DNA from: JAXMAR01 sp046350295 | GTDB taxonomy: Bacteria; Planctomycetota; Planctomycetia; Gemmatales; Gemmataceae | Assembly: GCA_046350295.1 (NCBI GenBank) | Contig: JAXMAR010000012.1 | Span: 62,001-126,000 of the forward strand | Direction: 5' to 3' | DNA: 64,000 bases | In this document: positions 17,742-25,846 of the stretch, piece after piece | How positions within the stretch are numbered: the stretch's first letter is position 1 | Layout: every line of letters starts with the position of its first letter | The notes under the pieces: generated by a model | What the model was told of the DNA's origin: nothing | The model's input: the letters and a program-made list of their open reading frames with translations, nothing else | The model's database searches: none | Position numbers and translations under genes: made by a program

Positions 17742-18614
17742 TCAATCCGGCCACTCCCCGCTATACACTTCCGTCGCGGGGCCGGTCATGTAGACGTGAT
17801 TATCGCGATCCGACCATTCCAATTGAAGATCACCTCCGGGCAAATGCGCGAGGACCGACCGCTCCGAGCGCTGCGTCAACACGCCCGCGACGCAAACCGC
17901 GCACGCCCCGGTGCCGCAGGCGCGCGTGACGCCGCTGCCGCGCTCCCAGGTACGCATGACGACCTCTTCCGGCGCGACCACCTGCACGAAGTGGACATTG
18001 ATGCGGTGCGGAAACACCGAGGCGTTCTCGAGGATCGGCCCGACGCGCTCCAGCGGCACGACGGCGACGTTCTTGCAATAGAGCACGAGGTGCGGATTCC
18101 CCATCGATACGCAGGTCGCCCGGTCGTCCAGGCCGCAACGCTTCGCCCAGTCTTCCGTCGGATCCAGCTCGACGAAGGGCCAATCGAGGTTCACGACGCG
18201 GGCGGCGCTGAGCATCGTCGGGATCCGCCCGGAATCCAGGATCGGCTCCCCCATGTCGACGCGCACCTTCTGCACCTTCCCCTCATCCACGTCAACGGCC
18301 AGTTGCAGCACGCCCCGCCCCGTCTCGATCTTGAGGAACGCCTTCTGGGCGATGCCGTGGTCGTAGACGTACTTGGCGACGCAGCGGATGCCGTTGCCGC
18401 ACATCTCCGACTCGCTGCCGTCGGCGTTGAACATGCGCATGCGCGCGTCCGCCTTGTCGGAAGGGCAGATGAGGATGAGCCCGTCGCCGCCGGCGCCGGT
18501 GTTGCGGTCGGAGATCTTCCGGCTCAGCGCGGCCGGGTCTTTCGGCGCCGGATGGTTGATGCAGTCGACGTAGATGTAGTCGTTGCCGATGCCGTGCATC
18601 TTGGTGAAACGCAT
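17742..18614 (-). CDS. dapF: diaminopimelate epimerase, 290 aa
   Basis: Converts LL- to meso-diaminopimelate for lysine and peptidoglycan synthesis, in the cytoplasm. Both catalytic cysteine motifs are intact: SEMCGNGIRCVAKY and RACGTGACAVCVA. The start MRFTKMHGIGNDYIYVD is the canonical opening, so ATG 18614 (after GCGAGGT) was taken rather than 18659. GAGGDGLI and GNPHLV are also conserved. Length fits the family (270-290 aa). It overlaps no gene and lies between the acyltransferase and the putative immunity gene, all on the minus strand. Confidence 0.95.
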   Translation of the reverse strand: MRFTKMHGIGNDYIYVDCINHPAPKDPAALSRKISDRNTGAGGDGLILICPSDKADARMRMFNADGSESEMCGNGIRCVAKYVYDHGIAQKAFLKIETGRGVLQLAVDVDEGKVQKVRVDMGEPILDSGRIPTMLSAARVVNLDWPFVELDPTEDWAKRCGLDDRATCVSMGNPHLVLYCKNVAVVPLERVGPILENASVFPHRINVHFVQVVAPEEVVMRTWERGSGVTRACGTGACAVCVAGVLTQRSERSVLAHLPGGDLQLEWSDRDNHVYMTGPATEVYSGEWPD

Positions 18615-18655
18615 GGTACCTCGCTCGAAGTAGGCGAACCCGGAGGTCAAGAACT

Positions 18656-18970
18656 TCAATTCCGTACGACTGTCTCTGATTGACGCATGGCGTCAACCGC
18701 CTCGACGATCTTCTGCCATGCCTCTTCCGTTGTCAGATACAGATGGCTGGCCTGGTATTCCCGTCCGTCCGCCGCCTCGAATACCACCATCCAACCGTTT
18801 GGCCGGTTGCGAAAGTTGGGATTCTCCTCGGCGCCGCGGTAGAGCGCCTTTTCCCCGACGCGGAACAGCCGGCTCGTCTCCCACGAGAATGGCTGGCCCT
18901 TCGGGGAAGCGTTGAACGCTTGAATGCACACAACGGTGTCTCCCGGACAAGACTCAAGGATAACGCTCAT
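18656..18970 (-). CDS. small hypothetical protein, candidate immunity protein, 104 aa
   Basis: A 104-residue soluble protein starting MSVILESCPGDTVVCIQAFN, with SWETSRLFRVGEKALY and a C-terminal HLYLTTEEAWQKIVEAVDAM helix. I do not recognise a named family. It starts 9 bases after the stop of the toxin-like gene on the same strand, the usual arrangement of toxin and immunity genes. The GVXGE-like central sheet (RVGEKALYRG) would fit a small beta protein. Immunity function is inferred from context only. Confidence 0.6.
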   Translation of the reverse strand: MSVILESCPGDTVVCIQAFNASPKGQPFSWETSRLFRVGEKALYRGAEENPNFRNRPNGWMVVFEAADGREYQASHLYLTTEEAWQKIVEAVDAMRQSETVVRN

Positions 18971-18979
18971 GCCCCACCT

Positions 18980-19288
18980 TTAGGGAAAGTTGTCGGCCCC
19001 ATGATGGATCTCGCCATCAGCCCCAACGTTCGTATGGCTGCCGTCCGGATGCTGCACGTCCCAGTGGAAGTCGTCCGGATTGTTAGGATTCGGATGCGGG
19101 ACCCACTCGTTGCCGTCCGCGTCCACATAACCATTTTGCGGCCCGCGAGGGGGATTGGTCAACCAGTCTCCACGCTTTGGCGGGACGAATGGTCGCCTTC
19201 CGCCCCCGGGTAACAGGTTCCAAGGATACTTCTTGGGCCACATGGAGTGACGGGCGGTTGGGACTTCCTGCCGATGCTCTGATGGCAT
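18980..19288 (-). CDS. small protein resembling a polymorphic-toxin C-terminal domain, 102 aa
   Basis: The last 50 residues read GYVDADGNEWVPHPNP, FHWDVQHPDGSHTNV and DGEIHHGADN. This HWD...DG...NV...DGxI pattern resembles C-terminal domains of polymorphic toxins, closest in my recollection to the type called Ntox37. The N-terminal 45 residues are basic and proline rich (NLLPGGGRRPFVPPKRG). No secretion or RHS/filamentous repeats precede it. It is therefore a stand-alone small toxin or the broken-off tip of a larger one. Start at 19288 is uncertain; ATG at 19243 is the alternative. A possible immunity gene follows 9 bases downstream. Confidence 0.55.
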   Translation of the reverse strand: MPSEHRQEVPTARHSMWPKKYPWNLLPGGGRRPFVPPKRGDWLTNPPRGPQNGYVDADGNEWVPHPNPNNPDDFHWDVQHPDGSHTNVGADGEIHHGADNFP

Positions 19289-19426
19289 TCTATCCGGCGG
19301 CCATTTCGCGTCCCCCGCATGGAGACCGCAGCCGCATGCGAAGCGGACGTTCGCGCCTCCCTTCCCCTGGTAGGGCCCATCGCTAAGATAACGCCGAATC
19401 CCTGATCGCCGCCAAGGAGCATCCAC

Positions 19427-20341
19427 ATGAGCGTCGGCTTCGACAAGCCTCTTTACATCCTTCCGTTTGACCACCGCGGCTCGTTCCAGAAGAACATGTT
19501 CGGTTGGTCCGGCGCTCTCACCGCGCAGCAGACCGCCGAGATCGCCGCCGTCAAGGAAGTGATCTACGACGCTCTCAAGCACGCCATCGCGGGCGGCGTC
19601 CCCAAGGAACAGGCGGGCATCCTGGTGGACGAGCAATTCGGCGCCGCCATCCTGCGCGACGCCCACAAGCAGGGCTACATCACCGCCGCTCCCGCCGAGA
19701 AGAGCGGCCAGGACGAGTTCGACTTCGAATACGGCGAGGACTTCGGCAAGCACATCGAAACCTTCCAGCCGACCTTCTGCAAGGTGCTGGTGCGGTACAA
19801 CCCGGAAGGGGACAAGGTCCTCAACGAGCGTCAGGCCGCCCGCCTCAATCGGCTCTCCGACTACCTGCACAAGACAAAGCGCCTTTACATGTTCGAGCTT
19901 CTAGTCCCGCCGGAGAAGGCGCAGCTCGATCGCTACAAGGGGGACAAGAAGGCTTACGACACCGAGCTGCGTCCCTCTTTGATGGTCGAGGCGATCCACC
20001 AGCTCCAGGACGCCGGCGTCGAGGCGGACGTCTGGAAGATCGAGGGCATGGACCGCGAGGACCATTGCCGCAAGGTCGTCGCCGCCGCGCGCAGCGGGGG
20101 CCGCGACAAGGTCGGCTGCATCATCCTCGGCCGTGGCGAGGACGACAACAAAGTCCGCCTCTGGCTCAAGACCGCCGCCGCCGTCCCCGGTTTCATCGGC
20201 TTCGCCGTCGGCCGCACGACGTTCTGGAACCCGTGCGTCGACTTCCGCGCCAAGAAGATCACGCGCGAAGAAGCCGTGAAGCGCATCGCCGCCTCCTACC
20301 GCGAATGGGTCGACATCTTCGAAAAAGCCCGCGGCGCGTAG
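19427..20341 (+). CDS. DUF2090-family aldolase-like protein, 304 aa
   Basis: A TIM-barrel protein of the DUF2090 type, the domain found as the C-terminal half of some IolC proteins and related to tagatose-bisphosphate/5-keto-gluconate phosphate aldolases. Matching pieces are LYILPFDHRGSFQKNMFG, AGILVDEQFGAAILRDA, CKVLVRYNPEGD, YMFELLVPP and the barrel-end FAVGRTTFWNP. It probably cleaves or isomerises a sugar phosphate, perhaps in inositol or uronate use, but no iol genes are nearby. The start ATG follows an AAGGAGC site. A terminator hairpin lies just downstream. Confidence 0.85.
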   Translation: MSVGFDKPLYILPFDHRGSFQKNMFGWSGALTAQQTAEIAAVKEVIYDALKHAIAGGVPKEQAGILVDEQFGAAILRDAHKQGYITAAPAEKSGQDEFDFEYGEDFGKHIETFQPTFCKVLVRYNPEGDKVLNERQAARLNRLSDYLHKTKRLYMFELLVPPEKAQLDRYKGDKKAYDTELRPSLMVEAIHQLQDAGVEADVWKIEGMDREDHCRKVVAAARSGGRDKVGCIILGRGEDDNKVRLWLKTAAAVPGFIGFAVGRTTFWNPCVDFRAKKITREEAVKRIAASYREWVDIFEKARGA

Positions 20342-20376
20342 AGCGTGAGCCCGCTCGAGTGGACCGCTTCTAAAAT

Positions 20377-20410
20377 CAACTCCGCCATCGCGCGGAGTTG
20401 TTCTTTTTCC
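20377..20410 (+). terminator. probable intrinsic terminator after the DUF2090 gene
   Basis: A perfect 9-bp stem (CAACTCCGC with GCGGAGTTG), 6-base loop, followed directly by TTCTTTTT. It lies 35 bases past the aldolase stop and 10 bases before the fluC start, so it should separate the two transcripts or attenuate fluC. Confidence 0.7.
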
Positions 20411-20420
20411 GGGAGGTCCC

Positions 20421-20822
20421 GTGCACGCCCTGACCCAAATCGCCTGCGTCGCCTTCGGATCCACCCTCGGCGGCCTTCTTCGCTGGGGCGTCGGCGTCGC
20501 GTTCAAAGACTGGCTCGGCGTCGCCTCCTTCTGGGCCACCCTCGTCATCAACATCAGCGGCAGCTTTTTCCTCGGCTGGTTCTCCACCGTCGTCTCCCAG
20601 CGCTTCCTCAACGGCCTCATTTCCTGGATCAGCCTCGAGAACCTCCGCCTGCTCGTCGCCGTCGGCTTCACGGGGGCCTATACGACCTTCTCGACCTTCG
20701 AGTACGAAGCCCACGGCATGCTCAGCGACGGCCAGGGTCTCAAGGGTACCCTTTACATTGCCGCCAGCGTCGTCGTCGGCCTGCTCGCCGTCCGCCTCGG
20801 CGTCATGCTCGGGCGGTCGTAG
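20421..20822 (+). CDS. crcB: fluoride ion channel FluC (CrcB), 133 aa
   Basis: A four-helix membrane protein that exports fluoride as a dual-topology dimer. Family motifs are all present: GGLLRWGVG, TLVINISGSFFLG and GFTGAYTTFSTFEYE with the conserved Phe/Thr track. The start is GTG at 20421, preceded by GGGAGGT. Length is normal (about 125-130 aa). I looked for a fluoride riboswitch in the 80 bases upstream and did not find its conserved core; a terminator hairpin occupies the space instead. A DUF190 gene follows 57 bases later, the usual neighbour of fluC. Confidence 0.95.
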   Translation: MHALTQIACVAFGSTLGGLLRWGVGVAFKDWLGVASFWATLVINISGSFFLGWFSTVVSQRFLNGLISWISLENLRLLVAVGFTGAYTTFSTFEYEAHGMLSDGQGLKGTLYIAASVVVGLLAVRLGVMLGRS

Positions 20823-20879
20823 TCCTGGTCCGATCCCGTCATCCTCGCGTCTGCTTCTCGGCGCGAAATCCGGGCTAAG

Positions 20880-21641
20880 ATGACCTTTATGAAACGCGAA
20901 GCCGAGCAGACGCTGCTCCGCGTCGTCCTGCGCAACACCGATAAGCACGGCTGGTCCAGCGCCGGCGATGCCCTGGTCGAACGCGCCAAGAAGCGCGGCC
21001 TCGCCGGCGCCACGCTCCTGCGCGGCATCCTCGGCCTCGACGGCGCCGGACAGCTCATCGAGAGCGGCCGCTGGTCCCTGGTGGAGCACGTGCCGCTCGT
21101 CCTCGAGTTCATCGACCGCCCGCAAGCCATCGGCGCTTTTCTTGGAGACGTGGCGGAAATCGTGCGCGAAGGAATGGCGACGCTGGAGCGAGCCCATGTC
21201 CTCGTCTACCGTCCTGACCGGGCCACGAAGGCGCCCCTGCCCCAGCAAACGCCGGAGCCGGTGGCGCCGTTGTCGACGCTACCCTCCGACGAGGAGTTTC
21301 CGATCATGAAGCTGAGCGAAGAAGGCGTGCTCCTGCGTGTGTTCATCGGCGACTCGGACACTTGGGAGGGACAGCCGCTCTACCGCGCCATCGTGCTCAA
21401 GGCCAAGGAAATGGGGCTTGCCGGGGCCACGGTCTTGCGCGGTCCCATGGGTTTCGGCGCCAACAGCCGCGTCCACACGGCCAAGCTCGTCGATGTCTCC
21501 ACCGACCTGCCCGTGGTCATTGAATTGGTGGACAGCGCCGCCAAGATCGACAGCCTACTTCCCTTTCTCGACGCCTGCGTCGAGGAAGGGCTCATCACAC
21601 TGGAGAACGTCCGCGTCCTGCGCTACCGTCACAACAAATGA
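20880..21641 (+). CDS. tandem DUF190 protein, 253 aa
   Basis: Two full DUF190 domains in one chain. The first spans about residues 8-110 (KRGLAGATLLRGILGLDG and HVPLVLEFIDRP). The second spans about 140-250 (EMGLAGATVLRGPMGFGA and DLPVVIELVDSAAKID). A proline-rich linker of about 25 residues joins them. DUF190 proteins have a PII-like ferredoxin fold, are typically about 110 aa, and commonly sit beside fluC. Fusing two copies would give an intramolecular pseudodimer. Role in fluoride response is likely from context, mechanism unknown. Confidence 0.9.
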   Translation: MTFMKREAEQTLLRVVLRNTDKHGWSSAGDALVERAKKRGLAGATLLRGILGLDGAGQLIESGRWSLVEHVPLVLEFIDRPQAIGAFLGDVAEIVREGMATLERAHVLVYRPDRATKAPLPQQTPEPVAPLSTLPSDEEFPIMKLSEEGVLLRVFIGDSDTWEGQPLYRAIVLKAKEMGLAGATVLRGPMGFGANSRVHTAKLVDVSTDLPVVIELVDSAAKIDSLLPFLDACVEEGLITLENVRVLRYRHNK

Positions 21642-21645
21642 ACTC

Positions 21646-21669
21646 GCCCCGGTTCTTCCGAACCGGGGC
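21646..21669. repeat. short palindrome, GCCCCGGTTC/GAACCGGGGC family
   Basis: Arms GCCCCGGTTC and GAACCGGGGC around TTCC, directly after the DUF190 stop and before the convergent hydrolase gene. It can serve as a bidirectional terminator stem, but lacks a T-run. Same family as the elements at 16311, 25726, 30346 and 40335. Confidence 0.7.
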
Positions 21670-21692
21670 GGACGACGGCGGAAATCTGCGGC

Positions 21693-22514
21693 TCACTTGT
21701 CTCGTTTCGTTTCCGCCACGGTTTCCGTCACGAACAAGGACGGTACCAGGGTCCGGCGCACGAACGATTCGCGCACGTACGTGGAGTGCCCGCCGAAGCC
21801 CCCCATTCCTTCGCTCCACTTGTACTGATGGAACCTGGCGAACAGAGCCTTCTCCTTTGCCGCCGTTTCCTTCGGCACGTGGAAGCCAACCCGCCCGGGC
21901 GTAGGCAGCGCAGGCCGTCCGATGCCGATGCAGTCCGCGGCGATCTCCAGAACACCGTCCATGGCCGCTCCAGTAGGCGTCGAGGCCGCGGGCGCACCGT
22001 CTTCAAGGGCGCGGGTGGTAAGGTCGTAGCAGGCGGAGACCGCCGAGCCGAGGAGGATGACGCGGTCGACGCTTCGCTCCGGCAAGAGTTCCGCCGCCAA
22101 CAGAGCGACATGCGCGCCGGCGCTGTAACCCAGCAGCGTGATGGAGCTCTTGGGGCAATCCTTGCGCACGAACTGCACGAAATCAGCCATCCGCGCCGCG
22201 GCGACGAAGCGGCATTCCTGGTCGCAATAATCCTTGGCGGAGCGGCCGAAGGGACTCCAGCGGATCGGCTGGACGACGAGCGGAATGTGTTCCTCGCGCG
22301 CGACCTGCTTCAGGGCGTCCCCCGCCGCCGTCGAGCCGCCCGACCCGTCGGCGACGACAACGAACGGCAAGCCGTCGAGATGCTTGAGGGAGGGCGTGAC
22401 GGCTTTCGCTGCGATTTTCTCGGCCGTCTTGGTTTCCGTCTTCTTGTCCTGGCCCGACGCCGCGCCCCCGAGGAGCGCGGCGGCCAACGCGAAGGCGCCG
22501 CCGAATCGTCTCAT
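21693..22514 (-). CDS. exported alpha/beta hydrolase, 273 aa
   Basis: A signal peptide (RFGGAFALAAALLGGAASG) precedes an alpha/beta-hydrolase fold with the nucleophile elbow SITLLGYSAGAHVALLAAELL (GxSxG). The oxyanion-side strand LPFVVVADGSGG comes before it, and a late GFGGHSTY probably holds the catalytic His. Length fits a minimal esterase/lipase. Substrate is not evident. The start ATG at 22514 is preferred because the signal peptide begins there; longer starts add arginine-rich residues. The gene is convergent with the DUF190 gene. Confidence 0.8.
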   Translation of the reverse strand: MRRFGGAFALAAALLGGAASGQDKKTETKTAEKIAAKAVTPSLKHLDGLPFVVVADGSGGSTAAGDALKQVAREEHIPLVVQPIRWSPFGRSAKDYCDQECRFVAAARMADFVQFVRKDCPKSSITLLGYSAGAHVALLAAELLPERSVDRVILLGSAVSACYDLTTRALEDGAPAASTPTGAAMDGVLEIAADCIGIGRPALPTPGRVGFHVPKETAAKEKALFARFHQYKWSEGMGGFGGHSTYVRESFVRRTLVPSLFVTETVAETKRDK

Positions 22515-22650
22515 GCTCAACCTCTTTCTTGGGAAGGTTCCGGAGTTCCCCATGGTAGGCAGAGGGGAAGTGAAAAAGGGAGAGCAAGGCGCGGCGTTTT
22601 GCCGCGCGGCGCTGGCGGCGCCCCGGCGCCGCAAGCAGAGACGACAAAGT

Positions 22651-23481
22651 TTACCGCCCGGCGTCGGTCATTGCGGCCAGGCCGAGGACCTTCCGCAAAG
22701 CCGTGACGCCGATTTCCGCCACCTGCTGCAGGTTGCCGCGCCAGAGCTGCGGGTTCATCAGCTCGAGCGCCACCCAACCGTCATACCGGAGCCCGCGCAG
22801 GGCTTCGAGCAGGATGTCGAAACGGAAATCGCCGTCGCCGGGCAGGATGCGGTCGGCGTCCGTGGCCAGCTCCCGCGGCACGCCGGAAAGGTCGCAGAAC
22901 TGGACGTGGAAGAGACGCTCCGGCGCCAGGGCGAAGTCCTCCGGCTTGCTCGGCCCCGTGTAGTAGTGGAACACGTCGAGATTGACGCCGACGTTCGGCT
23001 CGTCGCATTCGTGGATGAGGGCGCAGGCCGTCTCCAGGCAGGCGCAGAAGGTTCCCTTGGCCTGAAACTCGAGCGCCAGCCGGACGTCGAACCCGGCCGC
23101 CCACTGCGCCGCCTGCTTGAGGGACACGACCGCCCGCTCCAGGCTCTGCGCGTCGACGGCGTCGACGAAATCCGGAACAACAATCAGTGTCGGAATGCCG
23201 AGGGCCTGACAGAGATCGAGCCGAGTGCGGAAATGGTCGAACGCCGCCTTTCGCTTTTCCCCCTGCGACAGGAGCAGCCCCCCCTGAAACGCGGCGGCGG
23301 GCAGCGTGACGCCGCGCTCCGCGAGCAGCTTGCGCGTGGCGTCGAGGCCATGCGTTTCCAAGTGGTTTTCCAGCTTGGGCAGCCAGACTTCCAGCGCGGC
23401 GCAGCCCGCGTCCGCGGCATATGCGACGTCCTCGGCAAACGAGGCAGGCATGATCGTGACGCCGCTAAGGCAAGGTCGCAT
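22651..23481 (-). CDS. sugar phosphate isomerase/epimerase-type TIM-barrel protein, 276 aa
   Basis: An AP-endonuclease-2/xylose-isomerase-like TIM barrel. Recognisable strands are LSGVTIMPASFAEDVAYAA, the metal-site strands VRLALEFQAKG and VGVNLDVFHYYTG, LFHVQFCDLSG and the closing DGWVALELMNPQLW. Glu, Asp and His at these strand ends suit a divalent metal site. This group includes hydroxypyruvate isomerase, inosose dehydratase and sugar epimerases; the exact reaction cannot be fixed. ATG at 23481 (MRPCLSGVTI) is the natural start. It is downstream of DUF1015 on the minus strand, about 80 bases apart. Confidence 0.82.
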   Translation of the reverse strand: MRPCLSGVTIMPASFAEDVAYAADAGCAALEVWLPKLENHLETHGLDATRKLLAERGVTLPAAAFQGGLLLSQGEKRKAAFDHFRTRLDLCQALGIPTLIVVPDFVDAVDAQSLERAVVSLKQAAQWAAGFDVRLALEFQAKGTFCACLETACALIHECDEPNVGVNLDVFHYYTGPSKPEDFALAPERLFHVQFCDLSGVPRELATDADRILPGDGDFRFDILLEALRGLRYDGWVALELMNPQLWRGNLQQVAEIGVTALRKVLGLAAMTDAGR

Positions 23482-23559
23482 GCGATGCTCGGCGTTTCTG
23501 GACAATGTCGCGGGGTCGATACGGAACGGCGCGGCAGGCGATGGCGCACGCCACCGCGC

Positions 23560-24867
23560 TCACGCTCGGAGCGAATGAAATACCAGTCCGCTCAGCAGCT
23601 TCGGATAGAAGTACGTCGACTTCGGCGGCATCTTCTCGAGGTTGCCGGCGATCTCTTCGACGTGGCCCATGTCGGCGGGCGGGACCAGGAAGGCGACCTG
23701 GCATCCCTTTGCGGCGACCACGTCATCCACTTCGCGAAGCAGGTGTACGTACTGCACCTTCGGCTGCCCCAGCTTCGCCTCCGGCAGCAGCTTGTCCAGG
23801 ATCACGCGCTGCAAGTAAGCGACCCCCAGGCTCCGCCATGCCGCACTGTGGTCGCCCGCCAGCTTGTCCATCAGCGCCTTGTCCTTGAAACGGGCGAGCT
23901 GCCAGACACCGTCCGCCACCGTGCCGACGCCAATCGCGTCTTGCCCTCCGTCGATTTCGATGGTCTCCCACGTCTCGCGCGCCGCCTTCGGCCCGGTCCC
24001 AATCGTCTGCATCTCGAAGTGCGGGCCCAGCACCGAGCGTATCCGCTCGGCGCTCACGTTCTCCAGGCCCGAGACCAGACGATGCGTCGGCAGGATGACC
24101 AGGCCAGGGTCTTGCATCGCCACCAGCATCATCAAGACGAAGTTCGCTGGATGGTCCGGCCCTTTCACTTCCCCGCTCTGTTTCTTCTCCTCCAGGTAAC
24201 GCAGCGCCGTCTCGTAACGGTGGTGCCCGTCGGCGATGAAGACCGGCTTGGGGCCCATCAGCCCGGTGACCGTGCTGATGACATGCTGATCCGTGACCGG
24301 CCACAGCTTGCTGACGACGCCCAGATGGTCCGTCGCCTGCAGCGGCAGGCCCCGGCCCACCGCGGCGTCCAGCTTTCCCTGCACTTCGCCGTCCGGGTCG
24401 GGGAAGAGGCCGAAGATCTGACTCAGGTTCATCTGCGTCGCGTGGAACAGCTTCAGCCGATCCGCCTTGGGGCCGGACATCGTCTCCTCGTGCGGATAGA
24501 TGCGGCCCTGCCCGAACGGCTCCAGGCGAACGCGGGCCATAAAGCCCTTGCGCGTGTAGCGCCGGCCCTCGACCTCGAAGTCCTGATGATAGACGTAAAG
24601 GGAACGCGCCGAGTCCTGCGCCAGAATGCCGTCACTCAGCCATTGGCGTAGCGACTTGGCGGCGCGGGTATAACGGTTGTCGGCGTCCGAATCCTGCGGG
24701 GTTTCCCTGTTGAGGATGAGGCGAATGACGTTGTGGGGGCTGCGGTCGTAGAGCGCCTGCTGGAGCGCCGGATCGATCACGTCGTACGGCGGTGCGATCA
24801 CGTCTCCCAGGGCGCCGACCCGGCCCAGATCATAACGAAACCCGCGAAACGCCTGGATCTCCGCCAT
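23560..24867 (-). CDS. DUF1015 family protein, 435 aa
   Basis: Full-length DUF1015 protein: opening MAEIQAFRGFRYDLGRVG, then DVIAPPYDVIDPALQQALY, the signature PHNVIRLIL, the conserved YVYHQDFEVEGRRYTRKGF, PHEETMSGPKADRL and the strongly conserved VFIADGHHRYETALRYLEE. The last motif carries residues that look catalytic (D, H, H). The family is annotated as SpoOJ/ParB-like in some databases but its function is unknown; some members lie near serine metabolism genes. A strong AAGGAGG precedes ATG 24867. Confidence 0.9.
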   Translation of the reverse strand: MAEIQAFRGFRYDLGRVGALGDVIAPPYDVIDPALQQALYDRSPHNVIRLILNRETPQDSDADNRYTRAAKSLRQWLSDGILAQDSARSLYVYHQDFEVEGRRYTRKGFMARVRLEPFGQGRIYPHEETMSGPKADRLKLFHATQMNLSQIFGLFPDPDGEVQGKLDAAVGRGLPLQATDHLGVVSKLWPVTDQHVISTVTGLMGPKPVFIADGHHRYETALRYLEEKKQSGEVKGPDHPANFVLMMLVAMQDPGLVILPTHRLVSGLENVSAERIRSVLGPHFEMQTIGTGPKAARETWETIEIDGGQDAIGVGTVADGVWQLARFKDKALMDKLAGDHSAAWRSLGVAYLQRVILDKLLPEAKLGQPKVQYVHLLREVDDVVAAKGCQVAFLVPPADMGHVEEIAGNLEKMPPKSTYFYPKLLSGLVFHSLRA

Positions 24868-25021
24868 CGCCGCCTCCTTGTTGGATCGGTTCCTCATGTG
24901 GGGCCCAGCGTTGTTTTATCAGCGGAGACGAATGCAGACAGCATGTTTATCATGACGGAGAGGTCTCGTTTTCTTGCGCCGCCGCATTGCTCACGAAAGC
25001 GAACCGGACCCCGGGAGTTCA

Positions 25022-25726
25022 ATGCCATCGTCCCGCGACGTCCTGCGTGATCGTCTCCGCTCGGTGCAAGACCGCATCGGCGCCGCCTGCGCCCGCGCCG
25101 GCCGGCATCCCTCGGACGTCGTCCTCGTCGCCGTCACCAAGAAGGTCCCGACAAGCCTCGCCGCCCTCCTGCCCGAACTGGGCCTCCTCGATCTGGGCGA
25201 GAATCGACCGCAGGAGCTGTGGCGCAAGGCGGCCGAGTTACCCAAGACAATCCGCTGGCACCTCATCGGTCATCTTCAGCGCAACAAGGTCGAGCCGACG
25301 CTGCCGCTCGTGAACCTGATCCACTCGATCGACAGTCAACGCCTGCTGGACGCCATCGACCAGGAAGCGACGAAGCAGGGACGCATGGCCGAGGTTCTTC
25401 TCGAGGTCAATGTGGCCGATGAGGAAAGCAAGCACGGCTTGAGCCGGGACGCTCTCCTGGCCCTCGCCGAGCCGCTGGCCAGGCTCAGCCACGTGCGTGT
25501 GTGCGGCCTCATGACCATGGCGCCGCTGCAGGAGGCGGAGAAGTGCCGGCCGGTCTTCGCGGCGTTGCGCGAGCTGCGTGACCGGTTCCAGGACCGGGTG
25601 GGCGCCGGGCACGAGCTGACCGAGCTGTCCATGGGGATGAGCAACGATTTCGAAGTCGCCGTCGAGGAGGGGGCGACGATGGTGCGCCTGGGAACGGTAC
25701 TCTGGGAGGGGATGGACGCCGTTTAG
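25022..25726 (+). CDS. YggS-family pyridoxal-phosphate homeostasis protein, 234 aa
   Basis: An alanine-racemase-fold PLP-binding protein. PLP lysine in VVLVAVTKKVP (about residue 40), then LDLGENRPQELWRKA, IRWHLIGHLQRNKV, LLEVNVADEESKHG, CGLMTMAP and ELSMGMSNDFEVAVEEGATMVRLGT. Every family block is present. YggS/PLPBP carries PLP without a known catalytic reaction and buffers free PLP, affecting amino-acid metabolism. ATG at 25022 has GGGAG upstream. It is divergent from DUF1015. The yggU-like gene follows, as in many genomes. Confidence 0.93.
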   Translation: MPSSRDVLRDRLRSVQDRIGAACARAGRHPSDVVLVAVTKKVPTSLAALLPELGLLDLGENRPQELWRKAAELPKTIRWHLIGHLQRNKVEPTLPLVNLIHSIDSQRLLDAIDQEATKQGRMAEVLLEVNVADEESKHGLSRDALLALAEPLARLSHVRVCGLMTMAPLQEAEKCRPVFAALRELRDRFQDRVGAGHELTELSMGMSNDFEVAVEEGATMVRLGTVLWEGMDAV

Positions 25727-25820
25727 CCCGGTTCGCAGAACCGGGGCGATGTATCCTCGAGCGGGGCGCCGCGAATTGTCGATGGCGTCGCGTCCGCTAT
25801 TCTGCGAACCGGGGCTAAAC
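25722..25820. repeat. composite palindrome between yggS and yggU-like genes
   Basis: A palindrome of the GCCCGGTTC/GAACCGGGGC family sits at 25726-25747, directly on the yggS stop. A partial copy in inverted orientation, ending CGAACCGGGGCTAAAC, lies at 25801-25820. The two outer 19-20 base segments are reverse complements with one base missing, so a long hairpin enclosing about 60 bases could form. Confidence 0.65.
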
Positions 25821-25846
25821 AGCAAAACCGGCGCACTCAAGAAACC

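Noticed and set aside
18980..19870. long 296-codon version of the toxin-like gene
   Set aside because: The N-terminal two thirds are antisense to the DUF2090 aldolase and lack any toxin or secretion motif; only the last ~100 codons look real.
20342..20420. possible fluoride riboswitch before fluC
   Set aside because: The conserved riboswitch core was not found; the space is filled by a terminator hairpin and the ribosome-binding site.
22234..24651. 805-codon open frame on the plus strand
   Set aside because: Spans three real minus-strand genes (hydrolase, epimerase, DUF1015) and has no signature of its own.
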